A stretch of DNA of 64,000 nt from Clarireedia homoeocarpa. Lineage: Eukaryota; Ascomycota; Leotiomycetes; Helotiales; Rutstroemiaceae. Position 1 is the stretch's first letter, and the number at the start of each line of letters is the position of its first letter. The DNA lies in contig LNKV01000058.1 of the NCBI GenBank assembly GCA_001465935.1, positions 124,001 through 188,000 of the forward strand, given 5' to 3'. This document shows positions 10,842 to 22,171 of this stretch, piece after piece. The notes below the pieces were generated by a model, which was not told the DNA's origin, did not search any database, and saw nothing but the letters and a program-made list of their open reading frames with translations. The position numbers and the translations under genes are program-made.

Positions 10842-13800
10842 GATATCATGTCCCAAAAGCTCGTGACTGCCCAAAGTTGGCCTCGTCTCGCCCTCGATAT
10901 TCGTGGAGGAAGGAGACTGGCTGAATATGGGAGGCTAGAATGGTCAGCCATCTTGCCAGCGATGAAACTTTGTTGAACGCCATCTACTATGTCCGCCCTG
11001 ATCTAAGCTCCCTATCTATTTTACGAAGAGGCTTCGAGAACCTTGGTAAACATTTTGTCACACAAGGGGTCATTTTGTGATATTTTCCACACCGCGAGAT
11101 TCACGAAGCCTTCCGCTTGCCCCGACGCAAGGGAGCTTCCAGAAATGCTCACACAACATGCCGTTACCACAGAAGGAAGTTTTTCAAACCTCCATTGGCA
11201 CCCTAAAGAGAGTGCCCATCAAATGGTAGAGGGCTTGAAGGAAGCCTCTCGTCTTGTCTCGTCTGCCCACGCCCGCAGCTTTGCGGCCAAAATCAATGGT
11301 ACATACGTTGATTCGGTTTCTTATCAAGTCATCTATTTGCTACAGATGTCCAATTTTGGCATTAAATTAACACTCATTCAAGATCATTTTGAAAATTTCC
11401 GTGTCGCAACTCGTGATCCATGAAATGCGCCGATGACGGAAGTAAAGGCAATGGGGGGAGATCTTCCCGGCAGGTTACTGCTTGCCTGCTGCCGCTCGCC
11501 GAGACACCATGATTCTAAAATGGAAATGGCAGGAGATTAAAGGAAAGCTTACTCGGGTGCTCTGAACCGGGCCCTGTATGGAATCGCACCACTTGCCTAT
11601 CTCCAAAAACCCATCGGGATATGGTTAACCACGAGTCACGTTGTCTTACTCCTCATCTTGCTAATTCATTGGCAATACGTGACCCACGTATATTATTCTA
11701 CCACCTCACCGCTTCTATTTACGCCCTTGCTCGTTAACTTTCACTCCCGGCATCAGACCCTGCAGGTTTTTGAGGCCCTTGCCTTCATAACACTTGCATT
11801 TTGCATGCATATGCACTACGGGTGGACGCAGCTGATACCTGGTCAATCAGTAAATAAGCAAAGCTCGATAGGAAAAGGTGGCTGGGCATGGATGTTCTCT
11901 GTCGTTTCATGCAATCAACACCGCCGCATGTCTAGGACGAAAGAAAGTCCGGAGGATGCAGCTAGGGATGGTCAGAGCTCTCGCGCAGATTGTGAAGCAT
12001 CGTTCTTCGGGCTCAAAATTCAATTAAATCACGAAAGAAACGGTTTCCGTCGAAAGTTATTCTGATCCTTCCGTCAACGGTCTCGACCGGACTGTCTCTC
12101 CATCAGCCTATCATTCTATCAAAAACCCCTCACCCGAGCGTCGATCACAGTATCGATTAGGACAGTTTGAGGAACGTTACCCCAATCAACATCAACCACG
12201 TCTTAAAGGCCGAGCTTTTCGCACCCTCCAACTCCGGCGTCTAGGGTTCAAGCTTTATCCTATCCGAGCCAAGAATTTATACGCTCAGCGCGGTGCAGCG
12301 GCCCCACTGATAAACCCCACCACTACGAGGGGAAAGAAGCAATCCTTCCAAGTCAGCATCATCCAGCATCATCTCGCATCGCAATCATCTTCGCCTCCCA
12401 CATTCTCCCACATTTCCTTTCCCACACAATGCGACCCTACATGTACGTATCTTTAAAGTAGCTGCCGAATGAACCATTCTCAATGGCGGAGTAGACTCAT
12501 GCCCTCCCGACGCAGAGTACGTAAGCATCATTCGCCGATGGACGAATAATATGATACAAACACAACCGAATTGATAACTTTGTAAGGCCGTTCTGCACAC
12601 GCGGAAAACGGTCCGTCTTACTCTAGACCAGGTTTCATGAGTTTGTGGCTGCTTGGCTCCAATCACGGACCCTGTTGGGATACGCACAACATCTCGACCA
12701 TGTCTATCCCGTAGCGAGGTATGGTAGGAGGGCTTGCTGACGGCACGATTTCCCAAAGAGTGTCACCGAGTACGATTTCACCCACAAGATTGGAAATTAG
12801 TTCCCTTTTGCTGTTAGCAGGCCAATCTATAGGTACCCGAATGGCGAAGCCGGACAATGAGTGTTTCAAAATCTTTGGGCAGTGAGTAGCTCTCTGTCGT
12901 GAGAATTGATTATTTCCACATTATCGATGATGATTCAATCAATCCGAGCAAGGTCTGGAATATTTTTGTTTTTGCTTTTTTACCGTGGATAAATGTTCTT
13001 TGTATCGTGGTAGAACGATATCCAGATTCTCTAATTGACCTGACCGGGGAGGTAAAAAAGGTCTCGTTCAGTTACTCTTTTTGGTCAGACGTGAGGTGGA
13101 TGGCGTTTTAGCTTGTTCTACACCGCTTCTCTACCGAACCCCTCCTCTCGTTCGTTTTCTCAGGGCTCCCTCACCAAACAAACACACAAATCGTGAACAG
13201 ACAACCTTCACTTGTGTGATCTTAATAGTAATCCTATCTAATACAACGGGGATTTGCGATCTGACTCAGAATTCGTCCTTCACTCACCTAGCAATTCTCT
13301 CGGCTTTCAGATCTATGTATGTCGGGTCTTACAGTCAGTCAGTCTGGTAAAGCAAATGAGTTGGACGGACTCCGGAGATCGAAGCACGAAGACTGGTCAG
13401 CTCTTGAACACCATGAATCCATGACCGTGGTCTGTCTGGGAGCGGCGGAGAAAATAGATGAACCAACAGTGGGAGGTGTGAAAATGCTACTTCCCCCGAG
13501 GTAGGTTGTAATAAGGGAAAAGGTATCTAACGATACTGACACCCTCTCAATCTTCCGGCGTCAAACAAACAATCGTCCAATTTTAGATGTAGATAGACTT
13601 CATCCGGTATCAATATTTCATATACCCGATACCCTGACCCCCCTCCCAGGGTTTGACCCCTCTATCCCCATTCACAAACAAGTCCCAATACCTTTGTCAG
13701 AAGTAGCTGCATCACTTCTGCTGCGGGCTTTTAAGTACCCGCGCAGTAAGTTTTCTGTAGGGATACACAAGTACAATAAGAACGGATACTCCCGTTTTCG

Positions 13801-15244
13801 CAGGCGTACTCTTGACAACTCTCCATCAGGTCGATGTTCTCGTGACCTTCACATGGTGCAATCCTAACCTGTCGGACTGAACCCTAAGATGGTGTGGCTC
13901 TCGTGTCCCAAAAGATGCAAACGTACGCAAATATAGATTGCTCCCGCATGAAATTTAAATGAAGTTGTGCGACCACACGAGCGGCTCATCCACAAATCAA
14001 CATATCAGCCGGTAGAGGCGCTACTCGATTATGTTTCTGAAAATGGCCGATCACAAGTTGCAAATGACGGCTGGTAAATGAGAAGTTGTATAAACGACGC
14101 GGAACATGGTGAATAAGAAGGGACAGAGCAAGGTGAAGAAAGAGCAAGGTGAAGAACAAGCAAGACACGCCACCTGATTGCATGCTATGGATTTTTTGAA
14201 TGATGGTAGTATTGGTGGTGGTGGTAGTAGCCCGTCTATCACTCCCAGGGAATACAAAATGCACAACATAGTGCAGTTGAGCACATACGCAGGCAGTACA
14301 GCACATGTAAACGATCGTGCAGAGAGCCGGTACAAGCCTTCTGCGAGGCACTGCGAGGCGGCAACTTGCATTTCCTCTCCTACCCTCATTATCCCCCATC
14401 ATGTACGCAGCATAGGTAGCTCAGAAACAGAGTTAAAATAAACCCCTCCCTCGTAACCAGACAAAGACACACGAAAATATCTCTTGGAGAATATCGAGGA
14501 TTATTAACACGCACCGGAGAATTTTCTCCCAGCCAAGGATCTTGGCTCATCGGAAGACTGCTCCTGAGGCTGGCATCGGATGATGTGCGAAACGAGGTCT
14601 TCGGAGTGAAAAAATAGCATATGCGCGCGCGGGCGGGCGCGGGATCTTTCTTCCAGGTTGTCACTGACGGAACGGCATGGTAGTAGACACACTTCGATAG
14701 GATATCCTCGAGCTTAACGGACGCGTTCCTTCCTTGTGGAGATTTCGGGGCTTTTTTTTTCTCATCAAACGGTGCTACATGGCTTTTCGTATCTTTGTTC
14801 TTTACCTTTTTCGTGAAGCGATTCCACTTGCGATTATTCAGCTGACGGAAGGCCTTTTCACAATGTCCTCGGCATGCCGAAGTTGGCTGGTGGCTCACGT
14901 GCTTTGGCGCCAATGTCGCGCCTGCTGTACCGTAACTGTATCAACGACAGTCGTCTCGCTTGCTTGTTTTTTTCTTCAGGCGCGTCGGAGAGGGCGACGA
15001 GACGGAACAAAGAAATTGTTATGACAATTATCATTTAGCGTGCAGAATACCTTCGGCTTGCTATCGTTTATCTTATCGACAATGGACTAGGATCAATGTT
15101 GTGTTGCATTCACTGCTTTTGGATACGTGCCTCATTCCTTGAGTGATTCTTCTACACGATTTGGGCTCTTCACCACTGAGGCATTTACGATCCCCGGCAT
15201 ACTGTCAGAGTTGTGGGAGCCTCGCATTTACGAAACAACCAGAC

Positions 15245-16230
15245 ATGCCGCCTCCGAAACCACAGATACCTCCTGCAGCACAACCGATTTTTGGTGCCCA
15301 CTTTGATGCGTGGAACTCATCATCATCAGGGCATCAGCGCGCAGAAAATCGGCTCGGCGGGTCGACAGGATGGAGAGAATCTCGCGCGATAAAGCTAGGT
15401 CACCAGTTTAGTAGTGGTGGAACGGGCGGCAAGAGGATTTCTGATAGTGTGGGTGCAGCATCTGAAGACCGGGATGAGAAGGCGAAGGCCTCAATGCCCA
15501 AAGACGTCAAGGCGAGAGCAAGGCGAAGCATCAGCGATCTGCTAGTGGGGAAGCCAGGCTGTACGTGTTTGTTTCGCTGTCCTGTTTACGTTTCATGTTA
15601 CTCTACGCAGCGCTGCGCATACTGATGCAAGCTTGGCTGTTCTAGTACCCATGAGCGTCGGAGAACAATTAATGGCCAAACGGAAACGAGAGAACGAGAC
15701 GGAAGAGGCAGAGAAGACCCAGAAGTCTAGAGGCATCTTTGATGAGTTGGTCGTTTACATCAATGGGAGTACATACCCAATGGTCTCAGACCACAAGCTC
15801 AAGCAGCTGTTGGCGGAGAATGGTGCCAGATTGTCGACACATCTGGGCAGACGCCAGGTCACACATGTTATTTTGGGCAAACCCTGCGGAAGGCCTGGAA
15901 GTGGAGCTGGTGGTGGTTTGGCTGGGGGAAAGTTGGAAAAAGAGATACGAAGGATTGGTGGTTGTGGAGTAAAATATGTCGGTGTAGAATGGTACGGGGC
16001 CTTCCGGCGTCCCCTGTTCGCATATTTTTTTCTCAAACTTATGCTAATCGCTTTTTGCTTACTACAGGGTTCTTGAAAGTATCAAGGCTGGGAAACGATT
16101 GTCAGAGACGCGGTTCTCGAACTTGATGGTGGCGCCCAAAGGACAACAAAGTGTTTATGACCTGTTCAGCAAGAGTTCGGCCACGATGACCAGCGTAGGA
16201 TCAGCGGGTGGCGTTGGAGACACTACTTGA
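15245..16230 (+). CDS. Small BRCT-domain protein
   Basis: Single BRCT domain protein, probably nuclear and phosphopeptide- or partner-binding in DNA damage or replication; exact role unknown. Exons 15245-15560, 15646-15991 and 16068-16230 encode about 274 residues. The first join is GGC T|TA CCC, the second splits a Trp codon (TG|G). The N-terminal third carries IFGAHFDAWN and an Arg/Lys-rich segment (KARARRSISDLL). The BRCT domain begins IFDELVVYINGST (about residue 137), continues with LLAENGARLSTHLGRRQVTH, and ends GVKYVGVEWVLESIKAGKRL, the conserved final Trp and helix. It resembles the BRCT of REV1 more than tandem BRCTs, but no polymerase domain follows, so this is not REV1. A QxxVxxLF motif sits near the C-terminus. 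The ATG at 15245 is the first in frame. Confidence 0.8.
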
Positions 16231-16965
16231 CTGAGCAGATCATCTCCTCGCATCATTCGAATTTTTTTCTTTTTTCTTTCTCGAACCTGCAATTCCTTAG
16301 GTTCTCTCATCAGCATGTCATTAGGGCTCACGGACGGCAATGAATGCATGTATCATGTATATATGCCATGGCTAGGTATAACGCGGTTGGCTGCCGATGG
16401 ATTCTGGTGTTTGGACTCTGGGGTGCGTTTACTCTGCATTGCGTAGTCGCATAGCATAAGGTTGATGAGAACGGGAATTGGGACGCCCTGTAAGAGTAAC
16501 GGTTGATGTCTTAGATGATGATATACGATTTAGTCAGTTGCTTGTAACATATAGTAATCCAGATTCATACATTACGACCAATATCTTGGGATTTGAGGCG
16601 TTGTGGTGAAAGTCATGAGGCAAATATGCTCAACTTGTGTTTTCATTGGGAAATGGTGAAGGAAAGTTTATCTAGATTGATGAATTCCGATGACCAAATT
16701 AAGTGAGATGATTATTGAGCAGCTTTTAGAGTTCTGCATGGACACACACGGCAGCGAGGTCGACAGGATTTGAGGTGGTGATCCAAGCTGCCGCCATCGG
16801 AGCGGAAAAACTCTTTCGATTATGCCCGTTGCCCCGTAAACAGCAAAAAGCACCAGTCACAACATAGGCACCACAAAATTGTTTATCCAACTACAGTATC
16901 TGCACCACAGATGATCACTGACTCAAAATACACACACCACAATACCTAGAATCGAAAGTCAGCAA
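16231..16965. other. Intergenic, nothing distinct
   Basis: Between two genes on the same strand. It should contain the 3' UTR of the BRCT gene and the promoter of the coiled-coil gene. I see no repeat or RNA gene. Confidence 0.6.
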
Positions 16966-19227
16966 ATGGCTTCGCCCTTAACAGCCTTATCTAGTGCAAA
17001 TATCAATTCCGCCAGCCCGTCACTCAGCCGCGAAGCAAGCAGCGACAACATGTACGAAGATAACAGCTATACCGAAAACACCCCCGACAGTGGGAGCCCA
17101 GAAAGCTCATCGCCCTTCGTCGATGCGACAACCGATGCGGCGGACCCGAACAGAGAGAATATATCGCCAACAAAGGGGCACCGGATGTCGCTAAAGGGTG
17201 CTGTTGATCGCGATCATATGTCTCCCCTGAAAATGCTGAAGAGTCGAACTTCACCATCGAATTCGCCGCGGACATCCGTCGATTTCGCAAACAGCCCGAG
17301 GAAGAACTCCGCACCGAAGAGATTTCCTGTTAGACCAAGTATAGCCTCGCCGGTGAAAACGCCTGCTGTTGTAGAGAAGGATATTGATATAAACGATGAA
17401 GCGCTTAGGGACAATGAGGGACTTACTAAAGCGATGGAGATATTGGAAGACATAGACCCCGACGACTCCCGCGATGATTCCCGCAACGAAGGAGAAACTG
17501 TAGACGAGACCTTCGCGATTATTGAGTCTGGTAGTGGCGCAAGCGTGAGCGCCGCAGAAAATGAAGTGCAAAATATGATGGACGATACGATGATTAGCAC
17601 CCTCAGTGACTTTTCAGCCATGCCCGACATGACCATGTTTGCAAAGCTCGGCCGCACTCCTGCGAAATTTTCCGACATGGGCGCGCCGACTCCGAGGCAG
17701 AATCACCGGATGAGCACTCCCGCTACGGCACTTAGACACGTTGACGGCAGAAATTCACCTTCGCCTACCCCACGCGCGCACCGAAATGTGAAGAGTAGAG
17801 ACGACGGGAACACTACTAATCTTATTCTCGATTTCACGGAACAGATGAATGGTTTTTCCGGCCGTGGTCCGTCGCCTGCAAAACATAGGATTTCACCTTC
17901 AAAAATCTCCATGTCCGATTTGTCGTGGTATTCACAAAATACCGCAGCCACACCCACGTCGAACCGCATGTCGACTCTTCTCGATTTTGATATCCCTCCT
18001 GCACCGACTCCAAGAAGTATGCCATCTATTACACCAAGAGAATTAGAGAGTCTGAAATCGAATTTCCTTTCGGAAATTAGTAATTTGAAAGCTTCGCTTA
18101 GTGGGAAGGAGGCTGAATTGCAATATATGAAGACGGCGATTGGCGACGCAGAAAAAAGAGTAGGCGAAAGTATGGAACAGTTGCGAGAGGAGCGAAACTT
18201 ACAAGAACAGCTTGCCGCCGAAAAGGAGGAATGGGAGAAGAGGGGACGGGAGATGGAAGCGGTGTTGAGAAATGTGAGGGAGGAAATGTTGAAAGCTGAG
18301 CAGGAAAGAGAAGATCTAGAAGGTCGCTTGGAGGAGAGTGAGGGGAGAAGAGCGGCTGCTGATCTGATGGCTCAAGATGCTCAAAGTAAATTGGCACAGA
18401 TGCGCGCAGGAAGAGTGACTTCACCCACGTCTGAAGCTAAATCACCAACTGCCGAGTGTACTTGTGGTGGAAGAACAGTCGAACTCGCGGTTGAGAAGGT
18501 GTCGAGGGAATTACACGCCTTATACAAAGAAAAACATGAAACCAAAGTCTCCGCACTCAAGAAGAGCTATGAACGCCGCTGGGACAAGCGCGTTAAGGAG
18601 CTCGAAATCACAGTTGAAGATCTCACCAAGGAAAACGAAGAGCTTAAACTCGGTCGCAATTCCACCTTTACGAGAGTCGAACCATCGCAAGAAGATCTCG
18701 AAAAAGAAGCCGCGCGCGACGCCCGAACTAAGGAGCTAGAGGTCGAACTCGAAAGTCTAGGTCATGAAATCCAAAACGTCAAGGCGGATAATGAAGACCT
18801 GCGTCATCTCCTTGAGGAAGAACGTTTTGAGAAGGGCAAATTGGTGCAAGCCGTCGATGAGATGATCCCGTTGATGGCAGCGTACGATGAGATGCTTGCA
18901 AAGACTATGGCGGAGGAGAAAGATAAGCCAGTGCCTGCGTCTCTGGTGCCGGAAACTCCCGCCTCGGTCACGAAGAAATCGGGTGGTTTGGAGGGTCTCA
19001 AGAGTCCGGTAAGAGCAAATAGTGTCTCGAGGATTGGCGGGTTGAGAGCCCCGAGTTCGAGTCGCATTGGGAAGGGGATCCCGAGTCTCGCCGGTCAACC
19101 ACATCATGAGAGGAAGGGGAGTATGAGTTCGCAGGGGAGTAGGCCGGGGAGCGGGTTGGGGCTTGCGTCGAGGAGTGGGATTATGAGCTCGATTGAGAAG
19201 ATGGGGTCCGCGGGGTATAGGGGGTAG
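16966..19227 (+). CDS. Coiled-coil protein rich in S/T-P sites (possible spindle-pole or microtubule protein)
   Basis: Intronless, 753 residues. The N-terminal half is disordered and crowded with proline-directed phosphorylation motifs, many with the full CDK form S/T-P-x-K/R (SPTK, SPLK, SPRK, SPVK, TPAK, SPAK, SPSK). Two conserved-looking short blocks follow: LILDFTEQMNGF near residue 287 and TLLDFDIPPAPTPRSMP near 340. A long coiled coil runs from about residue 355 (ITPRELESLKSNF) to about 650, broken near residue 495 by a Cys-containing AECTCGG segment; after it LHALYKEKHETKVSALKKSY resembles TACC-type coiled coils such as S. pombe Alp7. The tail is Ser/Arg/Gly-rich and basic (SSSRIGKG, SRPGSG). 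The composition suggests a cell-cycle-regulated spindle-pole or microtubule protein; this is inference, and I do not assign a gene name. Confidence 0.85.
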   Translation: MASPLTALSSANINSASPSLSREASSDNMYEDNSYTENTPDSGSPESSSPFVDATTDAADPNRENISPTKGHRMSLKGAVDRDHMSPLKMLKSRTSPSNSPRTSVDFANSPRKNSAPKRFPVRPSIASPVKTPAVVEKDIDINDEALRDNEGLTKAMEILEDIDPDDSRDDSRNEGETVDETFAIIESGSGASVSAAENEVQNMMDDTMISTLSDFSAMPDMTMFAKLGRTPAKFSDMGAPTPRQNHRMSTPATALRHVDGRNSPSPTPRAHRNVKSRDDGNTTNLILDFTEQMNGFSGRGPSPAKHRISPSKISMSDLSWYSQNTAATPTSNRMSTLLDFDIPPAPTPRSMPSITPRELESLKSNFLSEISNLKASLSGKEAELQYMKTAIGDAEKRVGESMEQLREERNLQEQLAAEKEEWEKRGREMEAVLRNVREEMLKAEQEREDLEGRLEESEGRRAAADLMAQDAQSKLAQMRAGRVTSPTSEAKSPTAECTCGGRTVELAVEKVSRELHALYKEKHETKVSALKKSYERRWDKRVKELEITVEDLTKENEELKLGRNSTFTRVEPSQEDLEKEAARDARTKELEVELESLGHEIQNVKADNEDLRHLLEEERFEKGKLVQAVDEMIPLMAAYDEMLAKTMAEEKDKPVPASLVPETPASVTKKSGGLEGLKSPVRANSVSRIGGLRAPSSSRIGKGIPSLAGQPHHERKGSMSSQGSRPGSGLGLASRSGIMSSIEKMGSAGYRG

Positions 19228-20980
19228 AGCTTGGTGGATGGAAGTGATTAGTTGGGAGGGGAGGGGGAGGTTATAGGTTTGGTGATTGTATATTCATTTC
19301 TTCTTTCTTGGTGAAGGTGGTGATGGACCGGGCTGGACGTGTGCGGGCTCTCCTCTTGAGGTGGATGGAATCATGACTGGCGGACTACACATGGACATGA
19401 TATGAAGTAATGATTGTTATGGTATTGGATCATGGACTGGTTTCAAGGAACGGAAATGGCTTGCTAGGGGGATGGTGTATGTAAGTGTTTGGGTGTGTGT
19501 CGGGGAAAGTAGAATAATTGCGACTGAAGGAATTATTATCCCTGGACGGATGAGCAGATAGGGACTCAACATTTGTTTTTCTTTTGTTTGTATGGTCGAT
19601 CAAGTGGTCTGAACTTCTTTGCGTCTGTATCCGTCGAGGAATGAGGAGGCAATTGGCGCTGAGTAGATGAATGGATGGGTTTGTAGTTTACTTTACTCGT
19701 AAGATACTTTACTTCACTTTACTTAAGATGGACTGTTACTGTTTTGTGTGTGCACTGGTCTTGGGGTTGTGCTTGCTTGCTTGTTATTAGGGAGAAATAC
19801 CATTTTATGTTTAAACTATTCGATGTCATGAGTTTGTCTTGTGCGTTTGGTGTAGAGGGCTTAAGTGTGTGCGTGTGTGTGTGATTATTGTAATTGCAAT
19901 TGTGAAAGCGATGGGGTGTGAGGAGGGAGATGCTATTAGGGATGGAGATAGATGGGGAGGTCGGATTAGTATTACTAAGTTGGTGATTCGTCTCCAAGAG
20001 AGGAGACGCATATAGGCTGATGCGATGATATAAACTTCTTTAACACAGTTTGAATGGATTGAACTCTACAAGATGGTGAATACTGAGTAGAGTAGAGGGA
20101 GATAGATGCTAGGTAAGTGCAGAGAGATTTGGCTGGGAGATTATAGATGGGGATATATTCTTAGGGAGGGCGGTTGAATACTGTTTGTTCCTCCTGTGAG
20201 ATAATATTGTATATAATTTCGCTTCTGGATTCAATCGTACGATTCTTTTCTTCTAATTCCGTGGCGTAGTGCTTTACCCCCTAATCAGTGAACTTGGAGA
20301 AGTCTCGAACTATGAGTTAGTGTATTAGTCAGTTTCTAGCGTACCGAAAAAAGAAAGGGGAAGGGGAAGGAACAAAAATAGTCTGCCTGAAGCAGAATGT
20401 TTCTAGCAGTATAGCACCAGCAATGAGTCAATCACTCATCGGCATGAACTGGTGAAGTCAGGAATAGTTTCTTGGAAAAGACGTAGGTGTAGTTAGCACA
20501 ATAACCGACTGCGTGTTCAGGATTGTAGCTGTCGGTTCAGTGTATTCACTGAACTACGGGAGGGATACTACAGGACATTGGATACGCGCTGTAGTATAGT
20601 AGTTAGTACGGGAGAGAGGGTCTATATAGTCCAGCTCTCCCTCCCACCTAGTTTAGAGAATTCAACCCGGTTCAAAGCATTTACTTAGACCCCATTGTGA
20701 CTAAGTATGGTGCCACGAATCGGCTTCGCCCACAACTGTACTAAGCCAACCGACAGTAGCTCTAATGGTAGAATTTCGTACAATAGTTCTTGCCAATCGA
20801 ACAAGCGACTGGCAGCCTTGCCTATAAAGGAACTCTTCTTCTTTTCTAGAAATTGAAGCATGTCTACTATCATCTTGAGGCGCCCGTGGCCGTATTTGTG
20901 CAATTCTATTAGCTCTCGTCCGAAAGGTTGTTATTGTCAGATTTCCTCACTTCTTCTAAGCCTACAACCTCCTCTGCACC
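19228..20980. other. Intergenic with short hairpins
   Basis: Contains the 3' UTR of the upstream gene and the F-box gene promoter. No coding region is supported. A perfect 8-bp inverted repeat GTTCAGTG-TATT-CACTGAAC lies at 20535-20554, and GGGAGAG/CTCTCCC pairs about 20610-20645. Confidence 0.55.
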
Positions 20981-22171
20981 ATGCGTATATCATGCTCAAA
21001 ATGCGAGTATCATCTTGAGGATATCATGATACAACCGTGTCCGGGGTCACCATACCGTAGAGACACCATAGACTTCACCCAGTCCGATCTAGGCACCCAA
21101 GAGTATGTCATCTCCACGCAGAAAATTCACCATATTTGTTCCTCACAGTCTAGAACTAACAACTACAGTCTCGGACCCGATCTCTCCTCCCCATGGGGAA
21201 ACTCCGTACAAACCACCCCATGGCCAAACACCTTCGATCTCACCCGTCCTCTCCCACAACTACCCAAAGAAGTAATTCTTCAAATAATGAGAATGCTCGA
21301 TCCCCTCAGCCAATTCTTATTCTCTCTCACAGCATCTGAATATCGTCGTGAATACAATCACTATAAGCTGGGAGGTGTCTTTCACAATAATATCTGGCCG
21401 ATATATCCACGTTCGGATAGCTGGCTTGTCCCAGTCCCGAAATTCAAATGGCCCAGCATGATCGATGATCGAATAAGTAAGAAAGATTCCGTGGATCCAA
21501 ATAGCTGGTACTGTAGCGTATGCAAGAAGACCATGCATCGAAAACATTGGAAGAAGTGCGAATTGGAGAGGGAGATAGATGCTTGGGATACGCGGAGCAA
21601 GAATCCCTTTGGAATTCGTGATTTCATGAAACCCTCCAAATCAAAGACCAAAACTATGGGTAGATTGGCTGGTGCGTCGTTCGAATCCTATGCCCATGGG
21701 TTTAAGAAGACATCGCGTGTGAACGGGAAGACATATGAGACCCAGTCGATATGGTCCATGGCATTGAAGCCCCCATCTGAAATCGTATGGGACCTGCTCA
21801 CCTCGATCCGAACATCCAACCCCTTGTATGCCAGTCTCCTCCGCGAAGAACGTAAATACAACGACTCCAAGCTCCCTTTAGATGCACAATCCAATGCAGA
21901 AGAAATGCACAGGCTTGCAGATGAAGAAGATTTTCGCATAAGTAAGTGTGCACGTTGCCGAGTTCAGGAAATCATAACTATCAGAGGAAGGAAAAGACAC
22001 ATTATAGAAGAGTTCGGGGATGATTGTGATGTTTTGGTATCGATTGGGGTGGCATATTGGAATTGTGGTGCAGATTGGCCGCTTTGTTTGGATGACTTAT
22101 CGGCTTTTGAGAAGGATGGTGGGAAGTATTGGGTGCCGTGGGAGGAAATTTGGAAGAAGTTGAGAATTTAG
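20981..22171 (+). CDS. F-box domain protein with Cys-rich ends
   Basis: Intronless, 396 residues. An F-box-like helical motif begins LPQLPKEVILQIMRMLDPLS (residues 91-110) and runs to about 130, suggesting an SCF ubiquitin-ligase substrate adaptor. Cysteine pairs suggest metal-binding knuckles: CSKC at residues 5-8, WYCSVCKKTMHRKHWKKC in the middle, and CARC plus WNCGADWPLC near the C-terminus. Fungi carry large F-box families with such fast-evolving C-terminal regions, so no orthologue or substrate can be named. The start ATG at 20981 (MRISCSK) is the first in frame and follows pyrimidine-rich sequence. It is not closely similar to the F-box gene at 53 kb beyond the motif itself. Confidence 0.8.
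   Translation: MRISCSKCEYHLEDIMIQPCPGSPYRRDTIDFTQSDLGTQEYVISTQKIHHICSSQSRTNNYSLGPDLSSPWGNSVQTTPWPNTFDLTRPLPQLPKEVILQIMRMLDPLSQFLFSLTASEYRREYNHYKLGGVFHNNIWPIYPRSDSWLVPVPKFKWPSMIDDRISKKDSVDPNSWYCSVCKKTMHRKHWKKCELEREIDAWDTRSKNPFGIRDFMKPSKSKTKTMGRLAGASFESYAHGFKKTSRVNGKTYETQSIWSMALKPPSEIVWDLLTSIRTSNPLYASLLREERKYNDSKLPLDAQSNAEEMHRLADEEDFRISKCARCRVQEIITIRGRKRHIIEEFGDDCDVLVSIGVAYWNCGADWPLCLDDLSAFEKDGGKYWVPWEEIWKKLRI

Larger units (their letters stand above)
3670..15244. other. Long gene-poor region upstream of stuA
   Basis: About 11.5 kb in which I can support no gene. Many short open frames exist on both strands, none with a recognisable domain or a convincing splice pattern. The part nearest stuA (to about 6 kb) is probably 5' leader and promoter: it holds homopolymers (T25 at 4562-4586, a G run near 4921), hexamer repeats (4982-5015) and several period-7 arrays. 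Further out are 10-bp, 9-bp, 12-bp and 24-bp tandem repeats and a C26 run. Long developmental promoters and leaders are known for stuA orthologues, so regulation is a reasonable but unproven role. Confidence 0.5.

Noticed and set aside
11043..12065. Open frames of 126 and 135 codons on the plus strand
   Set aside because: No family resemblance, no consistent codon pattern and no plausible splice links between them.
12385..12756. 123-codon open frame on the minus strand
   Set aside because: Composition is random-looking with scattered Cys/Arg, and no domain is visible.
14389..14913. 174-codon open frame on the minus strand
   Set aside because: It has no ATG at its start, no recognisable domain, mixed composition and no splice support. 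It lies opposite other random open frames.
15143..15244. Upstream extension of the BRCT protein
   Set aside because: The extra codons lack an ATG. The first in-frame ATG is 15245.
20590..20690. tRNA-like string (GTAGTATAGTAGTTAGTAC and later GGTTCAAA)
   Set aside because: The acceptor and anticodon arms cannot be formed at tRNA spacing. Kept only as a weak observation.
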